In this document: one piece after another, positions 1 to 8,658 of the stretch
Numbering within the stretch: position 1 is the stretch's first letter
How the letters are laid out: each line of letters begins with the position of its first letter
Source of the DNA: JBBRHQ01 sp963738305
Lineage (GTDB): Bacteria; Actinomycetota; Thermoleophilia; Solirubrobacterales; 70-9
NCBI GenBank assembly: GCA_963738305.1
Contig: CAVTVU010000001.1
Coordinates: 434,001 to 498,000 of the forward strand
Direction of reading: 5' to 3'
DNA: 64,000 nucleotides
Notes under the pieces: model-generated
What the model was told of the DNA's origin: nothing
The model's input: the letters and a program-made list of their open reading frames with translations, nothing else
Database searches by the model: none
Position numbers and translations under genes: made by a program

Positions 1-1
1 T

Positions 2-112
2 CCTCGCGGGAGGCTCGCCTGGATCATGCAGCAACTGCTGCGCCACCCCGAGGGGGTCATCTCGACCCGCGTCGGGTGGAGCGGCGGCGAGGGCGACAAC
101 CCGACCGAGGAA
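2..112 (+). pseudogene. Fragment of peptide methionine sulfoxide reductase A
   Basis: About 37 codons at the window edge resemble the part of MsrA just behind its active site: the frame reads PEGVISTRVGWSGG and then NPTEE. The catalytic GCFW motif is not intact; the bases read G-R-L-A-W, which one missing base plus substitutions would explain. After NPTEE the similarity ends and no other frame resumes it, so the rest of the enzyme (normally about 170-210 residues) is absent. The window starts inside the gene, so the true 5' end is unseen. It is most likely a decayed copy; a misassembly is the alternative. Confidence 0.5.
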
Positions 113-202
113 AGCCCCCTTTCCGCGGCGCGGCGCGGAAGCTGCCAACCGCGGGACGGTGGCCTGGCTTCCGGAACGAAGCCCTCGAAGCCGCACGCCA
201 CA

Positions 203-208
203 TACGCT
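203..208 (+). promoter_or_regulatory. Leaderless -10 element, TACGCT
   Basis: TACGCT stands six bases before the ATG at 215, matching the TANNNT-spacer-start pattern seen repeatedly in this window. It is the main reason for accepting the small gene that follows. Confidence 0.5.
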
Positions 209-214
209 GTCGCA

Positions 215-361
215 ATGCCCCGCGAGGCCCTCATCCTTCCCCTCGCCTTCGCTGCCGGGGTCGGGGCGGCGGAGTTGTTCGGTGCCGCCAACCTCGGGGT
301 CGCCTTCGCCGTGGGCGGGATGGCCTTCGCGGCGACGGTCCTCTGGCTGATCCTGCGCTAG
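215..361 (+). CDS. Small two-helix membrane protein
   Basis: A 48-residue hydrophobic protein of unknown function. Residues about 5-22 and 27-47 form two apolar stretches rich in Ala, Gly, Leu and Val, separated by a short Gly-Ala-Asn turn, so it should sit in the membrane as a hairpin. The ATG at 215 is preferred because TACGCT lies six bases upstream; the same frame is open further 5' only because the msrA remnant reads into it. No family is recognised. Confidence 0.45.
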   Translation: MPREALILPLAFAAGVGAAELFGAANLGVAFAVGGMAFAATVLWLILR

Positions 362-408
362 CGGGTGGCGCCTCGGCTCGACCGGCTGAGACCAGCGCCG
401 GGTGGAAC

Positions 409-1179
409 TCAGCTCTGGCCGGCCGCGATCGCCTCGGCGACCGCGGCGGCCGGCCCCCCGGTCCAGGGCTCGCCGTGCCCGGGCAGCACCAGGCCCGCCT
501 CCAGCGGCTCGAGCGCCGCCAGCGACGCGCGGGCTTGGCGCGTCTTGGAATTGAGCGCTCGCGGGAAGAGCTGCGAGCCACGCCGCCCGGTCATCGGGTT
601 CCAGGTGCAGATCGCGTCACCGACGAACAGCGCGCCGTGCGAGGAGAAGTGCAGGGCCACATGCCCGGGAGTGTGCCCCGGGGTCGGGATCACGCTCGGC
701 CGCCCGGGGACGTCGACCCTGGTGCCTGACTCATATGTCGTCACCTCGGCGACGGCCTTCGGCTTCACCCCGTTCAGGGTCAGGTGCCAGAAGAGGCGGT
801 AGGCGGTCGGGCGCAAGAGGTGGGGGAAGAAGCTGCCGTCGGTCTTCTTCGGCTTCGGCTTCAACGTCGTCGCCTCGTCGTCCGGATGGACGTAAACCGG
901 AATCCCAAATTCCGAGCGGAGCGCCTCGGCGACGCCGATGTGGTCGCCGTCAGAGTGGGTGAGGACGAGCGCCTTGATATCGGAGGCCGGACGCCCAAGC
1001 AGCTCCAGCCCCGGCTCGAGCTGGGACCGGTATTTCGGGCACCCGGCGTCGACCACCGTGACCCCGCTCTCGTCGGCCACCAGGTACCAGTTGACCATCG
1101 GGCTTCCCAGACGGACGACGCCCTCGGCGAGCTGGGCGGGTGCGTCCATGCCTTCGGCGAGGTTGGCGGAGGTGGCCAC
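409..1179 (-). CDS. Metallo-beta-lactamase-fold hydrolase
   Basis: A 256-residue soluble enzyme of the MBL superfamily (glyoxalase II-like). The metal site motif is THSDGDHIG at residues 74-82, with later ligand motifs TPGHTPGH near 165, GDAI near 188 and PGHGEPW near 236. The usual HxHxDH box is changed to H-S-D-G-D-H, with Asp77 where the second His normally stands, so one metal site may be altered. Substrate cannot be read from the sequence. Start is a GTG with TAGGGT six bases upstream. It lies downstream of ispD on the same strand but has its own promoter. Confidence 0.85.
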   Translation of the reverse strand: MATSANLAEGMDAPAQLAEGVVRLGSPMVNWYLVADESGVTVVDAGCPKYRSQLEPGLELLGRPASDIKALVLTHSDGDHIGVAEALRSEFGIPVYVHPDDEATTLKPKPKKTDGSFFPHLLRPTAYRLFWHLTLNGVKPKAVAEVTTYESGTRVDVPGRPSVIPTPGHTPGHVALHFSSHGALFVGDAICTWNPMTGRRGSQLFPRALNSKTRQARASLAALEPLEAGLVLPGHGEPWTGGPAAAVAEAIAAGQS

Positions 1180-1185
1180 GGCCCC

Positions 1186-1191
1186 ACCCTA
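1186..1191 (-). promoter_or_regulatory. Leaderless -10 element, TAGGGT
   Basis: On the minus strand TAGGGT is followed by six bases and the GTG start of the MBL-fold hydrolase. No ribosome-binding site fits in between. Confidence 0.55.
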
Positions 1192-1220
1192 CCCGCGGGC
1201 AACCTTGGAACCCCCCCAGC

Positions 1221-1265
1221 CGAGACTTCAATCGCCTCTCACTATGAGAGGAAATTGCAGTCTCG
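1221..1265. repeat. Intergenic palindrome, family C copy 1
   Basis: A 45-base imperfect palindrome with outer arms CGAGACT and AGTCTCG and an inner hairpin CCTCTCA-CTA-TGAGAGG. A second, diverged copy lies at 39532-39575. It sits between the end of ispD and the promoter of the MBL gene, so it could act as a terminator or be a REP-like element. Confidence 0.65.
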
Positions 1266-1282
1266 CGGGGCTGGGCCCGTCC

Positions 1283-1948
1283 CTACTCGCGGCCGGCCAG
1301 CAGGAGCTCGGCCAGCCGCAGGTCCGCGGGGCCGGTCACCTTGAGGTTCTCGGCCGGGGCCGGGTGGATTCCCACCTTCCCGCCAGCCTTCTCGACCAGC
1401 ATGGCGTCGTCGGTTGCCGACGCGGTCTCACCCTGGGCCATCGCCTCCCGCAGCGCTGCGGTGCGAAACGCCTGCGGCGTCTGCGCCGCCCACAGGCCGG
1501 TCCGCTCCTCGGTCGCGGTGATCAACAGGTCCTCACCGGCTCGCTTCACCGTGTCGGTGACCGGCGCCGCCGCCACCAGCCCGTCGAGATCCTCCCTCGA
1601 GGCCAGCTTCTGGACCACATCGTCTATCAACTGAGCAGTGACCAGAGGGCGGGCTGCGTCATGCACCACGACAAACTCGGTCTCCACCTGCTCCATCCCC
1701 GCAGCCACTGATTCGGACCGGGTCGCCCCACCGCCGACGACCTTCACCTCCGGCCCCCACCGCCCCTCAGCCTCCGCCAGGACCGGCGGCACCGCCACCA
1801 CCACCGGCCCGATCGAGCCGGCGGCCTCGAAGGCGGCCAGCGACCAGGCGACCATCTCCCTGCCCGCGAGCTGGACGAAGGCCTTGGCCCCGCCGGCCCC
1901 GAGCCTCTGCCCGGAGCCGGCGGCTGCGATCAGCGCGGTCGCCTCAGA
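1283..1948 (-). CDS. ispD: 2-C-methyl-D-erythritol 4-phosphate cytidylyltransferase
   Basis: Third step of the MEP isoprenoid pathway: transfers CMP from CTP to methylerythritol phosphate. The N-terminal nucleotide-binding motif ALIAAAGSGQRLG, the block VVVHDAARPL and the substrate-binding TDT/TQTPQAF region are all present; about 222 residues, usual for the family. It follows carD with overlapping ends. No ATG, GTG or TTG lies at the expected place, so the start is unresolved; a hidden indel or a non-standard start coupled to carD translation is likely. IspF, often next to or fused with IspD, is not in this window. Confidence 0.88.
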   Translation of the reverse strand, partial: SEATALIAAAGSGQRLGAGGAKAFVQLAGREMVAWSLAAFEAAGSIGPVVVAVPPVLAEAEGRWGPEVKVVGGGATRSESVAAGMEQVETEFVVVHDAARPLVTAQLIDDVVQKLASREDLDGLVAAAPVTDTVKRAGEDLLITATEERTGLWAAQTPQAFRTAALREAMAQGETASATDDAMLVEKAGGKVGIHPAPAENLKVTGPADLRLAELLLAGRE

Positions 1949-2486
1949 CGGTCGCGCTGGCGGCGAAACGCTCCTCCAGCAGCGTGTCGAGGAACTCCTC
2001 CGCGCCGTCCTCGTCCTTGTCGAGCGCGTACATGAACTCCGAGGCGAGGATCTTCTTCGCCCGCGTGTACATCTGCTTCTCCCCGGTCGAGAGGCCCTTC
2101 TCCATCTCGCGCAGCGCGAGGTTGCGGACGACCTCGGCCAGCTCGAAGACGTCGCCGGTCTTGATCTTCTCGCGGTTGTACTTGAACCGCCGGTTCCAGT
2201 TCTTCGGCATGTCCGACACCTCGTCGGTGAGGACACCCATCACCTTCTTGATCTCGTCCTCGTCGATGACGCGCCGCAGGCCGGCCCTGCCCGCGTTCTC
2301 GCAGGGGACCATCACGGTCAGGTCGTTGTGCAGGATCTTGATCGTCAGGTAGTCGCGCTTCTCCCCCATCAGGTCCCTGCTCTCCTTCTTCAGGACGACG
2401 CCGGCTCCGTGGTGGGGGTAGACGACGTTGTCGCCTTCCTCGAAATCGCAGACGAGCTGGACGTCGTCCTCGAAACCGGCCTCCAT
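1944..2486 (-). CDS. carD: CarD/CdnL-family RNA polymerase-binding regulator
   Basis: A 180-residue protein that binds the RNA polymerase beta subunit and stabilises open promoter complexes, chiefly at rRNA and housekeeping promoters. The Tudor-like N-terminal domain (residues about 10-70, VYPHHGAGVV) and the helical C-terminal DNA-contact domain (NWNRRFKYNREKI and following) are complete. Start is ATG with AGAGGAAG just upstream. It lies between disA and ispD, the order usual in actinobacteria. Confidence 0.93.
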   Translation of the reverse strand: MEAGFEDDVQLVCDFEEGDNVVYPHHGAGVVLKKESRDLMGEKRDYLTIKILHNDLTVMVPCENAGRAGLRRVIDEDEIKKVMGVLTDEVSDMPKNWNRRFKYNREKIKTGDVFELAEVVRNLALREMEKGLSTGEKQMYTRAKKILASEFMYALDKDEDGAEEFLDTLLEERFAASATV

Positions 2487-2543
2487 CGCTTCCTCTAGAT
2501 CAGGAATAGCTCTCTCCTTTCGTCGTGACGGCGCTCATCGCCA

Positions 2544-3656
2544 TCAGCTCTGCAGATACCTGTCGACCAGGTCGACCTCCTGGAGCCTCCGCAGGCCCTC
2601 GCGGATGTCCTTCGCCCTGGTCGGGCCGACACCGTCGACGGCCTCGAGGTCGGCGTCGGAGGCCGCCAGGACCTCCTCCAGACCGCCGAACTCGTGGATG
2701 ATCTTCTGGACCACAAGCCTTGGAATACGTGGGATGCGCCCGAGCACCCGGTAGCCCCGGGGGGCGACCGGGAAGTCGAGCGTGTTCATCTTCCGGTCGT
2801 AACCGAGCAGCTCGGCGAGGCGACCGAAGTCGAGCACGTCCTGGTGGGGCAGGTGGGCGAGCGTCTGCAACACGGTGGCCAGGTTCTCCTCGGAGTCCTC
2901 CGCCGAGTAGTCGCGGACCAGAGCCGACTTGTCGGCGGCGACCCCGACCATCGTCTCCTCGAGCTGCATCTCGATCAGCCGGCCCTCGGTGCCCAGCTCG
3001 ACGATGTAGCGCTCGACCTCGACCGCCATCCGGGTCACCAGCTCGGCCCGCTGCAGCACCGCCAGCACGTCGTAGAGCACTCCCCCGCCTTCGAACTCGA
3101 GCACGGTCAGCCGCGCAGAGACCTGGTCGAGCCGGGCCCTGTACTTATCAAGTGTCGCGAGGCCCTGATTGGCCTTGGCCAGCACCGCGGGGATGTCCTG
3201 GAGGATGTACTTGGTGCCCTCGACGTAGAGGGAGACGACGTCGCGGCGCTGGGAGACCGCGATCACCAGCGCCGTCGTCTGCTTGGAGACGCGCTCGGCG
3301 GTCCGGTGCCTGGTCCCGGTCTCGGTCGAGAGGATCGTCGGGTCCGGCATCAGCTGGACGTTGGCCCAGGCGATCTTGGTCGCCTCGGCGTTGAGGACGA
3401 TCGCCCCGTCCATCTTCGCGACTTGGTAGAGCAGCGCCGGGGTGTAGTCGACGTCGAGCTTGATCCCTCCGGAGAACATGAAGGAGATCTCCTCGGAGTC
3501 GCCGACGACCACCAGGCCGCCGCTTCGCGCGTGGACGATGTTGTCTATGCCGTCCCGCAGCGCGGTGCCGGGCGCGACCATGTCGAGCGCCCGCAGCAGC
3601 CGAGGGTCCTGCCGTTCGGAAAGCTCATGCAGCTCATCCCCGGGCAGTGACGACAT
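2544..3656 (-). CDS. disA: DNA integrity scanning diadenylate cyclase
   Basis: Makes cyclic di-AMP from two ATP and scans DNA for branched structures. The DAC domain has DGA at residues 83-85 and RHRTA at 116-120, the two catalytic signatures; a helical linker follows, and the C-terminal helix-hairpin-helix (VDGVGPTRAKDI, near 345) is the DNA-binding part. Length 370 is normal. Downstream lies carD; upstream, where radA usually abuts, a DHA2 transporter is interposed. The only c-di-AMP enzyme in the window. Confidence 0.95.
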   Translation of the reverse strand: MSSLPGDELHELSERQDPRLLRALDMVAPGTALRDGIDNIVHARSGGLVVVGDSEEISFMFSGGIKLDVDYTPALLYQVAKMDGAIVLNAEATKIAWANVQLMPDPTILSTETGTRHRTAERVSKQTTALVIAVSQRRDVVSLYVEGTKYILQDIPAVLAKANQGLATLDKYRARLDQVSARLTVLEFEGGGVLYDVLAVLQRAELVTRMAVEVERYIVELGTEGRLIEMQLEETMVGVAADKSALVRDYSAEDSEENLATVLQTLAHLPHQDVLDFGRLAELLGYDRKMNTLDFPVAPRGYRVLGRIPRIPRLVVQKIIHEFGGLEEVLAASDADLEAVDGVGPTRAKDIREGLRRLQEVDLVDRYLQS

Positions 3657-3731
3657 CGAGTCGATGATGGCAAACCCAGATTTCCGCTGCTCTGCGCCGA
3701 ATTCCGTGTGGAGAGCACGGATTTGGCTTTG

Positions 3732-5195
3732 TCAAGGAAGATGGAATTTGCGGTGGTGCTGGTGGTGCTCGGGGCGCTCGGCGATGTGGGCAGGCTCAGG
3801 GGGCTCGGGGTCGCGCACGTAGGCCCAGGTGAGCACGGCTCCGACGGCGAGCAGGCCGACGAGAACCCAGGTCGAGCCGGCGAGCGCCTCGGAGAAAGCG
3901 ACCGCCCGACCGCTTCCGTCGTCGAGGCTGCTCGACTGCAGCGAGGCGAAGACGGCGCCGCTCACCGCGAGGCCGACGGCGCCGGCCAGGACGCGGTCCA
4001 TGGCCAGCACGCCGGAGGCGATTCCGGCCTTCTCGGCAGGCATCGCTGCCATCGCCGCGGTCGACATCGGCGCGTAGACGAGGCCGAGCGCGATCCCGAA
4101 CAGCAGGTAGCCGGCGAGGAGCAGCGCGTAGGGGCTGTCGACCTCGACCCGGGTGAGCAGGAGGACGCCGGCGAGGCCGCAGAGCATCCCGGCGCTCATC
4201 AACCCGCGGGCCCCGAAGCGGGCGATCAGCCGCCCCGAGAGGGGCGAGAAGAAGACCATCGGCACGGTGATCGGGAGGATCAGCAGGCCCGCCGCGATGG
4301 TCGAGCGCCCCTGCACGTCCTGGAGGTATTGCGGCTGGTAGAACATCACCGTCCAGTAGGCCCCGACCAGGGCGAAGGCCGCCGCGCTGGCCCCGAAGTA
4401 AGGGCCGTTGCGGAACAGCGAGAAGTCGACGATCGGGTTCGCCACCCGGTGCTCGATCGCCCAGAAGGCGCCGAGGCATAAGAGGCCGCCGCCGAGCAGG
4501 CCGAGGGTAGCGGGGGAGTCCCAGCCCCAGTTCTGCGACTCGACGATCGCCAACACCGCGGCGATCATGCCGACGCTCAGCGCGGCCAGCCCGGGGCGGT
4601 CGATCCTGTGCCCGCCGCCGGGGTCGGTGGACTCGCGGGCCGCCCAGACCATGATCAGGAAGCCGATCGCCGCAATCGGAATGTTGATCCAGAAGATCAC
4701 CCGCCAGTCGAGCGATACCAGCACGCCACCGAGCAGCGGCCCGATCGCCAGCGCCAGGGCCGAGACCCCGGCCCAGATCCCCAGCGCCCTCGGCTGCTCG
4801 GAGCGTGGGAAAGCGGCGCAGACGATCGCCAGCGAGAGCGGCAGCATCGCGGCCGCCCCGATCCCCTGGACCACCCGCCCGGCGACCAGCATCCACTCGT
4901 CCTGGGCGGCCCCCGAGAGCACCGAGCCGGCGGCAAAGGCGGCGGTGCCGGCGAGGAAGACCGCCTTCCGCCCGAACATGTCGCCGAGGCGTCCGGCGGT
5001 GACGACAAGGACCGAGATCACCAGCAGGTAGGCGTTCATCACCCATTGCAGCCCGGCCGAGCTGGCGCCGATGTCGTGCTTGATCGAGGTCAGGGCCAGC
5101 GCGACCACGGTCGAGTCGAGCATCAGCAGGAAGAGCCCGAAGCAGGCCCCGACGAGGGTCCACCAGGGCCGGCTCTGCTCGGTGAGCCGGAACAT
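3732..5195 (-). CDS. MFS exporter, DHA2 (EmrB/QacA) family
   Basis: A 487-residue integral membrane protein with about fourteen hydrophobic helices. The first loop carries GRLGDMFGRK (MFS motif A) and the fifth helix region the antiporter-type motif GPLLGGVLVS. Such proteins export drugs or metabolites against protons. It starts seven bases after the radA stop and ends 75 bases before disA, so it is probably transcribed with both. Placement inside radA-disA is unusual and suggests a link to c-di-AMP, but the substrate cannot be inferred from sequence. Confidence 0.88.
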   Translation of the reverse strand: MFRLTEQSRPWWTLVGACFGLFLLMLDSTVVALALTSIKHDIGASSAGLQWVMNAYLLVISVLVVTAGRLGDMFGRKAVFLAGTAAFAAGSVLSGAAQDEWMLVAGRVVQGIGAAAMLPLSLAIVCAAFPRSEQPRALGIWAGVSALALAIGPLLGGVLVSLDWRVIFWINIPIAAIGFLIMVWAARESTDPGGGHRIDRPGLAALSVGMIAAVLAIVESQNWGWDSPATLGLLGGGLLCLGAFWAIEHRVANPIVDFSLFRNGPYFGASAAAFALVGAYWTVMFYQPQYLQDVQGRSTIAAGLLILPITVPMVFFSPLSGRLIARFGARGLMSAGMLCGLAGVLLLTRVEVDSPYALLLAGYLLFGIALGLVYAPMSTAAMAAMPAEKAGIASGVLAMDRVLAGAVGLAVSGAVFASLQSSSLDDGSGRAVAFSEALAGSTWVLVGLLAVGAVLTWAYVRDPEPPEPAHIAERPEHHQHHRKFHLP

Positions 5196-5201
5196 CCCGA
5201 C

Positions 5202-6599
5202 TCAGGCGGCCCGGCGGACCTCGGCGCGGGGCTCCCGGTCGCCGAGTGGCATCGCCGCACGCAGGGCCGACTTCAGATCGGGGCGGCCGTCGAGGCCGGC
5301 GACCCGCTCGGTGGCACGCGGCCCGATCACGGGCTCCAGCCCGAACTTGGCGGCCTCGGCAACCCGGCGGTCCGGGTGGCCGACGTAGCGCAGCTCCCCA
5401 GTCAGGCCCAGCTCGCCGTACGCCGCCAGCGGCCTGCCGCCCTCGCCGAGCAGCGGGATGGATCGCTGCGCCGAGGCGACCGCCATTGCAACGGCCAGGT
5501 CGGCACCGGGTTCGTCCACCCGGACGCCTCCGGCAACGCTGACGAAGACGTCGGCCCCGGAGAGGGAGAGCCGGGCGTGCCGGGCGAGGACGGCGAGGAC
5601 GAGGCTGAGCCGGTTGCGGTCGATCCCGTTCGCGACCCGCCGGGGCGACTCCAGCTCGCTGGGTGCGACCAGCGCCTGCACCTCGACCAGGACCGGGCGC
5701 GAGCCCTCCATGGCCGGGAGAACGACCGACCCCGGCGCCCGCGTGGCATCCTCGACGAACCGCGCCGAGGGGTCGGCCACCTCGCTGAGCCCGCCGGAGC
5801 GCATCTCGAACACGCCGACCTCGCTGGTCGCCCCGAAGCGATTCTTGAGAGCCCGCAGGGTGCGGTAGGTGCGCTCCCGCTCGCCCTCGAACTGCAGCAC
5901 GCAGTCGACCAGATGCTCGAGCACCCGCGGCCCGGCGAGGCTGCCCTCCTTGGTCACGTGCCCGACCAGGATCAGGGCGATTCCGGCGCGCTTTGCGACC
6001 TCCGCCAGCGCGCCGGCCGCCTCGCGCACCTGTCCGACCGACCCCGGGGCCCCGCTCATCTCGCCGCTGTGCAGGGTCTGGATCGAGTCGATCACGCAGG
6101 CAGCGGGGCGCTCTGCCTCGAGCGTCGCCAGCACCCGCTCCAGCGAGGTCTCGGCAAGCGCCGGGACAAGCAGCGCCTCCGGGCCGAGGCGCTCGGCCCG
6201 CAACCGCACCTGCGCCGTCGATTCCTCGCCGGAGACATAGAGGGTCCCGGTCCCCGCGGCGGCGAGGTTGGCGAGGGCCATCCCGGTCAGCGTGCTCTTG
6301 CCGATCCCCGGCGACCCACCTAGCAGGACCAGCGACCCGGGGACCAGGCCGCCGCCGAGCACCCGGTCCAGCTCGCCGACCCCGGTGCGAAGCCGCGGCG
6401 TCGCGGGTGCCTGGACCTCGGCCAGGATGACCGGCTTGGGGGCGGCTGCGGCGCCGTGGCCGCCCTTCCGGCGCCCACCCGTCGCCGCCGGTGCCTCGAC
6501 CAGCGTGTTCCACTCCGAGCAGCCGGGGCAGCGTCCGGACCAGGTCAGCGAGACCTGGCCGCACTCCTGGCAGGTGTAGCGGGGTTCCGCCCGGGCCAT
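5202..6599 (-). CDS. radA: DNA repair protein RadA (Sms)
   Basis: A RecA-like branch-migration ATPase of recombinational repair. Order of domains: four-cysteine zinc finger (CxxC at 10-13 and CPGC at 24-27), RecA-type ATPase with Walker A GGSPGIGKST, the RadA-specific KNRFG motif, and a C-terminal Lon-protease-like domain. 465 residues from the ATG at 6599. That ATG is chosen over the GTG one codon earlier because TAGGGT lies six bases before it. Heads the radA-MFS-disA-carD-ispD run. Confidence 0.95.
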   Translation of the reverse strand: MARAEPRYTCQECGQVSLTWSGRCPGCSEWNTLVEAPAATGGRRKGGHGAAAAPKPVILAEVQAPATPRLRTGVGELDRVLGGGLVPGSLVLLGGSPGIGKSTLTGMALANLAAAGTGTLYVSGEESTAQVRLRAERLGPEALLVPALAETSLERVLATLEAERPAACVIDSIQTLHSGEMSGAPGSVGQVREAAGALAEVAKRAGIALILVGHVTKEGSLAGPRVLEHLVDCVLQFEGERERTYRTLRALKNRFGATSEVGVFEMRSGGLSEVADPSARFVEDATRAPGSVVLPAMEGSRPVLVEVQALVAPSELESPRRVANGIDRNRLSLVLAVLARHARLSLSGADVFVSVAGGVRVDEPGADLAVAMAVASAQRSIPLLGEGGRPLAAYGELGLTGELRYVGHPDRRVAEAAKFGLEPVIGPRATERVAGLDGRPDLKSALRAAMPLGDREPRAEVRRAA

Positions 6600-6605
6600 C
6601 ACTTC

Positions 6606-6611
6606 ACCCTA
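6606..6611 (-). promoter_or_regulatory. Leaderless -10 element of radA, TAGGGT
   Basis: TAGGGT, six-base spacer GAAGTG, then ATG. This spacing decides the radA start. Confidence 0.55.
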
Positions 6612-6644
6612 GGCCGCAGCCCCGACGCCTCCGCCCCCAAAGCG

Positions 6645-6729
6645 GCCGAACGCAAGGTTCCGGGTAAATAGGGCACGAAAGGTTGCGTTCGACGGGGGGC
6701 CCACGGCTGCCGCACCCTGCGTTCGGCGG
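6645..6729. repeat. Intergenic palindrome, family A copy 1
   Basis: Left arm GCCGAACGCAAGG at 6645 and right arm GGTTGCGTTCGAC ending at 6693 form a 49-base inverted repeat; a further half-copy TGCGTTCGGC ends at 6727. It lies between the radA promoter and the delta-60 remnant. Confidence 0.75.
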
Positions 6730-6734
6730 AAAGT

Positions 6735-7415
6735 GTGGTCGGAGACGTCGGGCCGCGCTACGCCGCCGGCGAGCGCGGCCTGTCGGAGGGCTCTCTCCTC
6801 GCCAGGTTCAAGACCAACGGCAAGCCGGACCGCAGGTTCGGCCGGGGCGGCGTGAGGATTCAGCCATTCAACGGCATGCCCAACAGACCGCGCTCGTTCT
6901 TCGGACTCGACTTCGACTCGCGTCGGCGGATAGTGGCCGCCGGGACCGCTTTCGACGTGGTGGCGGCGAGGGGGAACAAGGTGGTCGCCGCCGGGGAGGC
7001 CAACGGAGACCGGGTGGGTGTGGTGCGACTCAATGCCGTCGGCCAGCCCGACAACAGCTTCGGCCCGGGAGGGATCAGGTCGTTCCACGTTCCCGGCAGC
7101 ACGCTCGACGAGGCTGACGCGGTGCTCCCCCTCGGCAACGGCCCGCTGCTCGTCGGCGGCCTGTCCGGGCCGGGCGGGTTCGTGGTCAAGCTCGGCGACG
7201 GCGGGCTGCCCGCAGCGGGCTTCGGAACCGCCGGCTTCAGCGTCCACGACTTCGGTGACGACTCGGGCCCGAGCGGCCAGGTCTACGACATGGCCCTCGC
7301 CGGGCACGGGAAGATCCTCCTCACCGGCGACGCCTCGGCGGGCGCTTCCTCGGCGACCGGCGCCGGCACCGAAAAGGCTCGACCCGTCGCCGAACGCAAG
7401 GTTCCGTGCCCATAG
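6735..7415 (+). pseudogene. Remnant of a delta-60-repeat secreted protein
   Basis: The frame carries three to four delta-60 repeat units, recognisable by NGKPDRRFGRGGV, VGQPDNSFGPGGI and PAAGFGTAGF, each followed by a [IV]V-A-G-type strand. Intact members have signal peptides and usually more than 400 residues; this one has neither and begins directly after a family A palindrome. The 3' end runs into the next palindrome, so its last residues (VAERKVPCP) are repeat-derived. One unit seems internally shortened near DVVAARGNK. It is best read as a fragment. Confidence 0.6.
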
Positions 7416-7437
7416 GGGCCCTAAGGTTGCGTTCGGC
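7389..7437. repeat. Intergenic palindrome, family A copy 2
   Basis: A 49-base element whose ends GCCGAACGCAA and TTGCGTTCGGC are exact reverse complements; the middle contains CCTAAGG. It closes the delta-60 remnant and abuts the convergent aldo/keto reductase. Confidence 0.8.
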
Positions 7438-7450
7438 GCGAACCGGGCGC

Positions 7451-8589
7451 TCAGGCCGCGGCGGACGCCGTCAGGTCCGCGGCCGGGTCGATCCCCCAGC
7501 GCCGCCCGGTCTCGGTCAGCTCTTCGCTGAGCGCCCAGCGGTCGGCCAGGTCTGCGCCGTCGTGCTCGGCGCTGGCGCCCTTCAGCGCCATGCAGCCATC
7601 GTTGGCGCCTAGCTCGCGGATCGCCGGGACGTCCGCCGAAGCGAGGCGCTGCTCGGCCGGCAGTGCCGCCAGCTCGGCCCGCTTCTCCTCGATCGGCCGC
7701 GCCCCTGGGCCGGCCTCCTGGATCAGGGTCGGCACTGCGCAGGAAACCGCCGGGTGGGCGAGGTTCCACTGGCAGGCCAGCTGGATCGGGGTCAGCCCCG
7801 CCCGCTCGGCAATCGGCAGCATCAGCTCCAGCTTTTCCAGGCCGGCCTCGATCCAGCCCGCGGGGCGGAAGGCTCGGTGGTCGGTTCGCTCCAGCTCCAT
7901 CCCGGCTCGCATGTCGCCCCAGAAGAGCCCGCCGTAGTCCACAACGCGGGTGATCACCTCGACCCCGGCCTGCGCAGCGGCGCCGAGGCACAGCTCACCC
8001 GGCCAGGGCTCCAGCGGGTTGAGAATGATCATCGCCCAGTCGATCCGCTCGCCGAAGCGCTCCAGGCAGGAGATCAGGTCCAGGGTGAAGCCGTTGGCGG
8101 GCCCCGGCGCGACCCCGATCAGGCTCGTCAGGCCTGCCTCCCGCAGCGCCTCCATCCCGTCCCAGACGGCCTCGCTCTCATACCCGGTGCGGTCGGGGTT
8201 GTGCAGCATCAGCAGATCAAAGCGCTCGGCCCCCAGCCGCTCCAGGCTGCACTCGGTCGCCATTCGCAGGTAGCCGGCGTACTCGTCCGCGCCGCGCAGG
8301 CGCGCGTCGGTGAAGCGCGGAAACCCCTTGGGCCCGTCGCGCTCACCCTCATAGAAGTCGTGGCCGACCGCGCCCGCAAGGCAGTATTCGCGCCGGTCGA
8401 CGCCGCCCAGCGCCTTTCCCAGCAGGCTGTCAGCTCCCCCCGCCCGTAGACGTCGGCGGTGATCACGGTGTCGATCCCCCGCCCCGGGCGCAGCAGATCG
8501 ACCAGGCGCTCCTCGGCGATCTCCTCGCCGAAGTGCATGAAGCGCCCGCCGCTCCAGGTTCCGATCGCGATCTCGCCGGGGGCCTTCAT
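7451..8589 (-). CDS. Aldo/keto reductase (one frameshift)
   Basis: Predicted TIM-barrel NADPH-dependent oxidoreductase of about 379 residues. The N-terminus reads GEIAIGTWSGGRF and TADVYGRG; the rest reads ADSLLGKAL, SLERLGAERFDLLMLHNPD (a typical strand-4 region) and PIQLACQWNLAHP. The two parts are in different frames, joined at a run of six G near 8440; restoring a seventh G gives YGRGGADSLLG. The ATG at 8589 has TAGCGT nine bases upstream. Substrate unknown. It converges on the delta-60 remnant. Confidence 0.8.
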
Positions 8590-8598
8590 CGGACCCGA

Positions 8599-8604
8599 AC
8601 GCTA
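8599..8604 (-). promoter_or_regulatory. Leaderless -10 element, TAGCGT
   Basis: TAGCGT, nine-base spacer, ATG of the aldo/keto reductase. Confidence 0.5.
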
Positions 8605-8658
8605 GCGATGCGGGGCGCGATCGGGCCCGGCGACGCGCGCCGGTCCCGACCCGCATGA

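Noticed and set aside
1949..2236. N-terminal extension of IspD up to 2236
   Set aside because: It is carD read in another frame; the IspD nucleotide-binding motif should start within about five residues of the N-terminus.
8209..8589. Separate short gene at the aldo/keto reductase 5' end
   Set aside because: It joins the main frame when one G is restored to a six-G run, giving a normal N-terminus.
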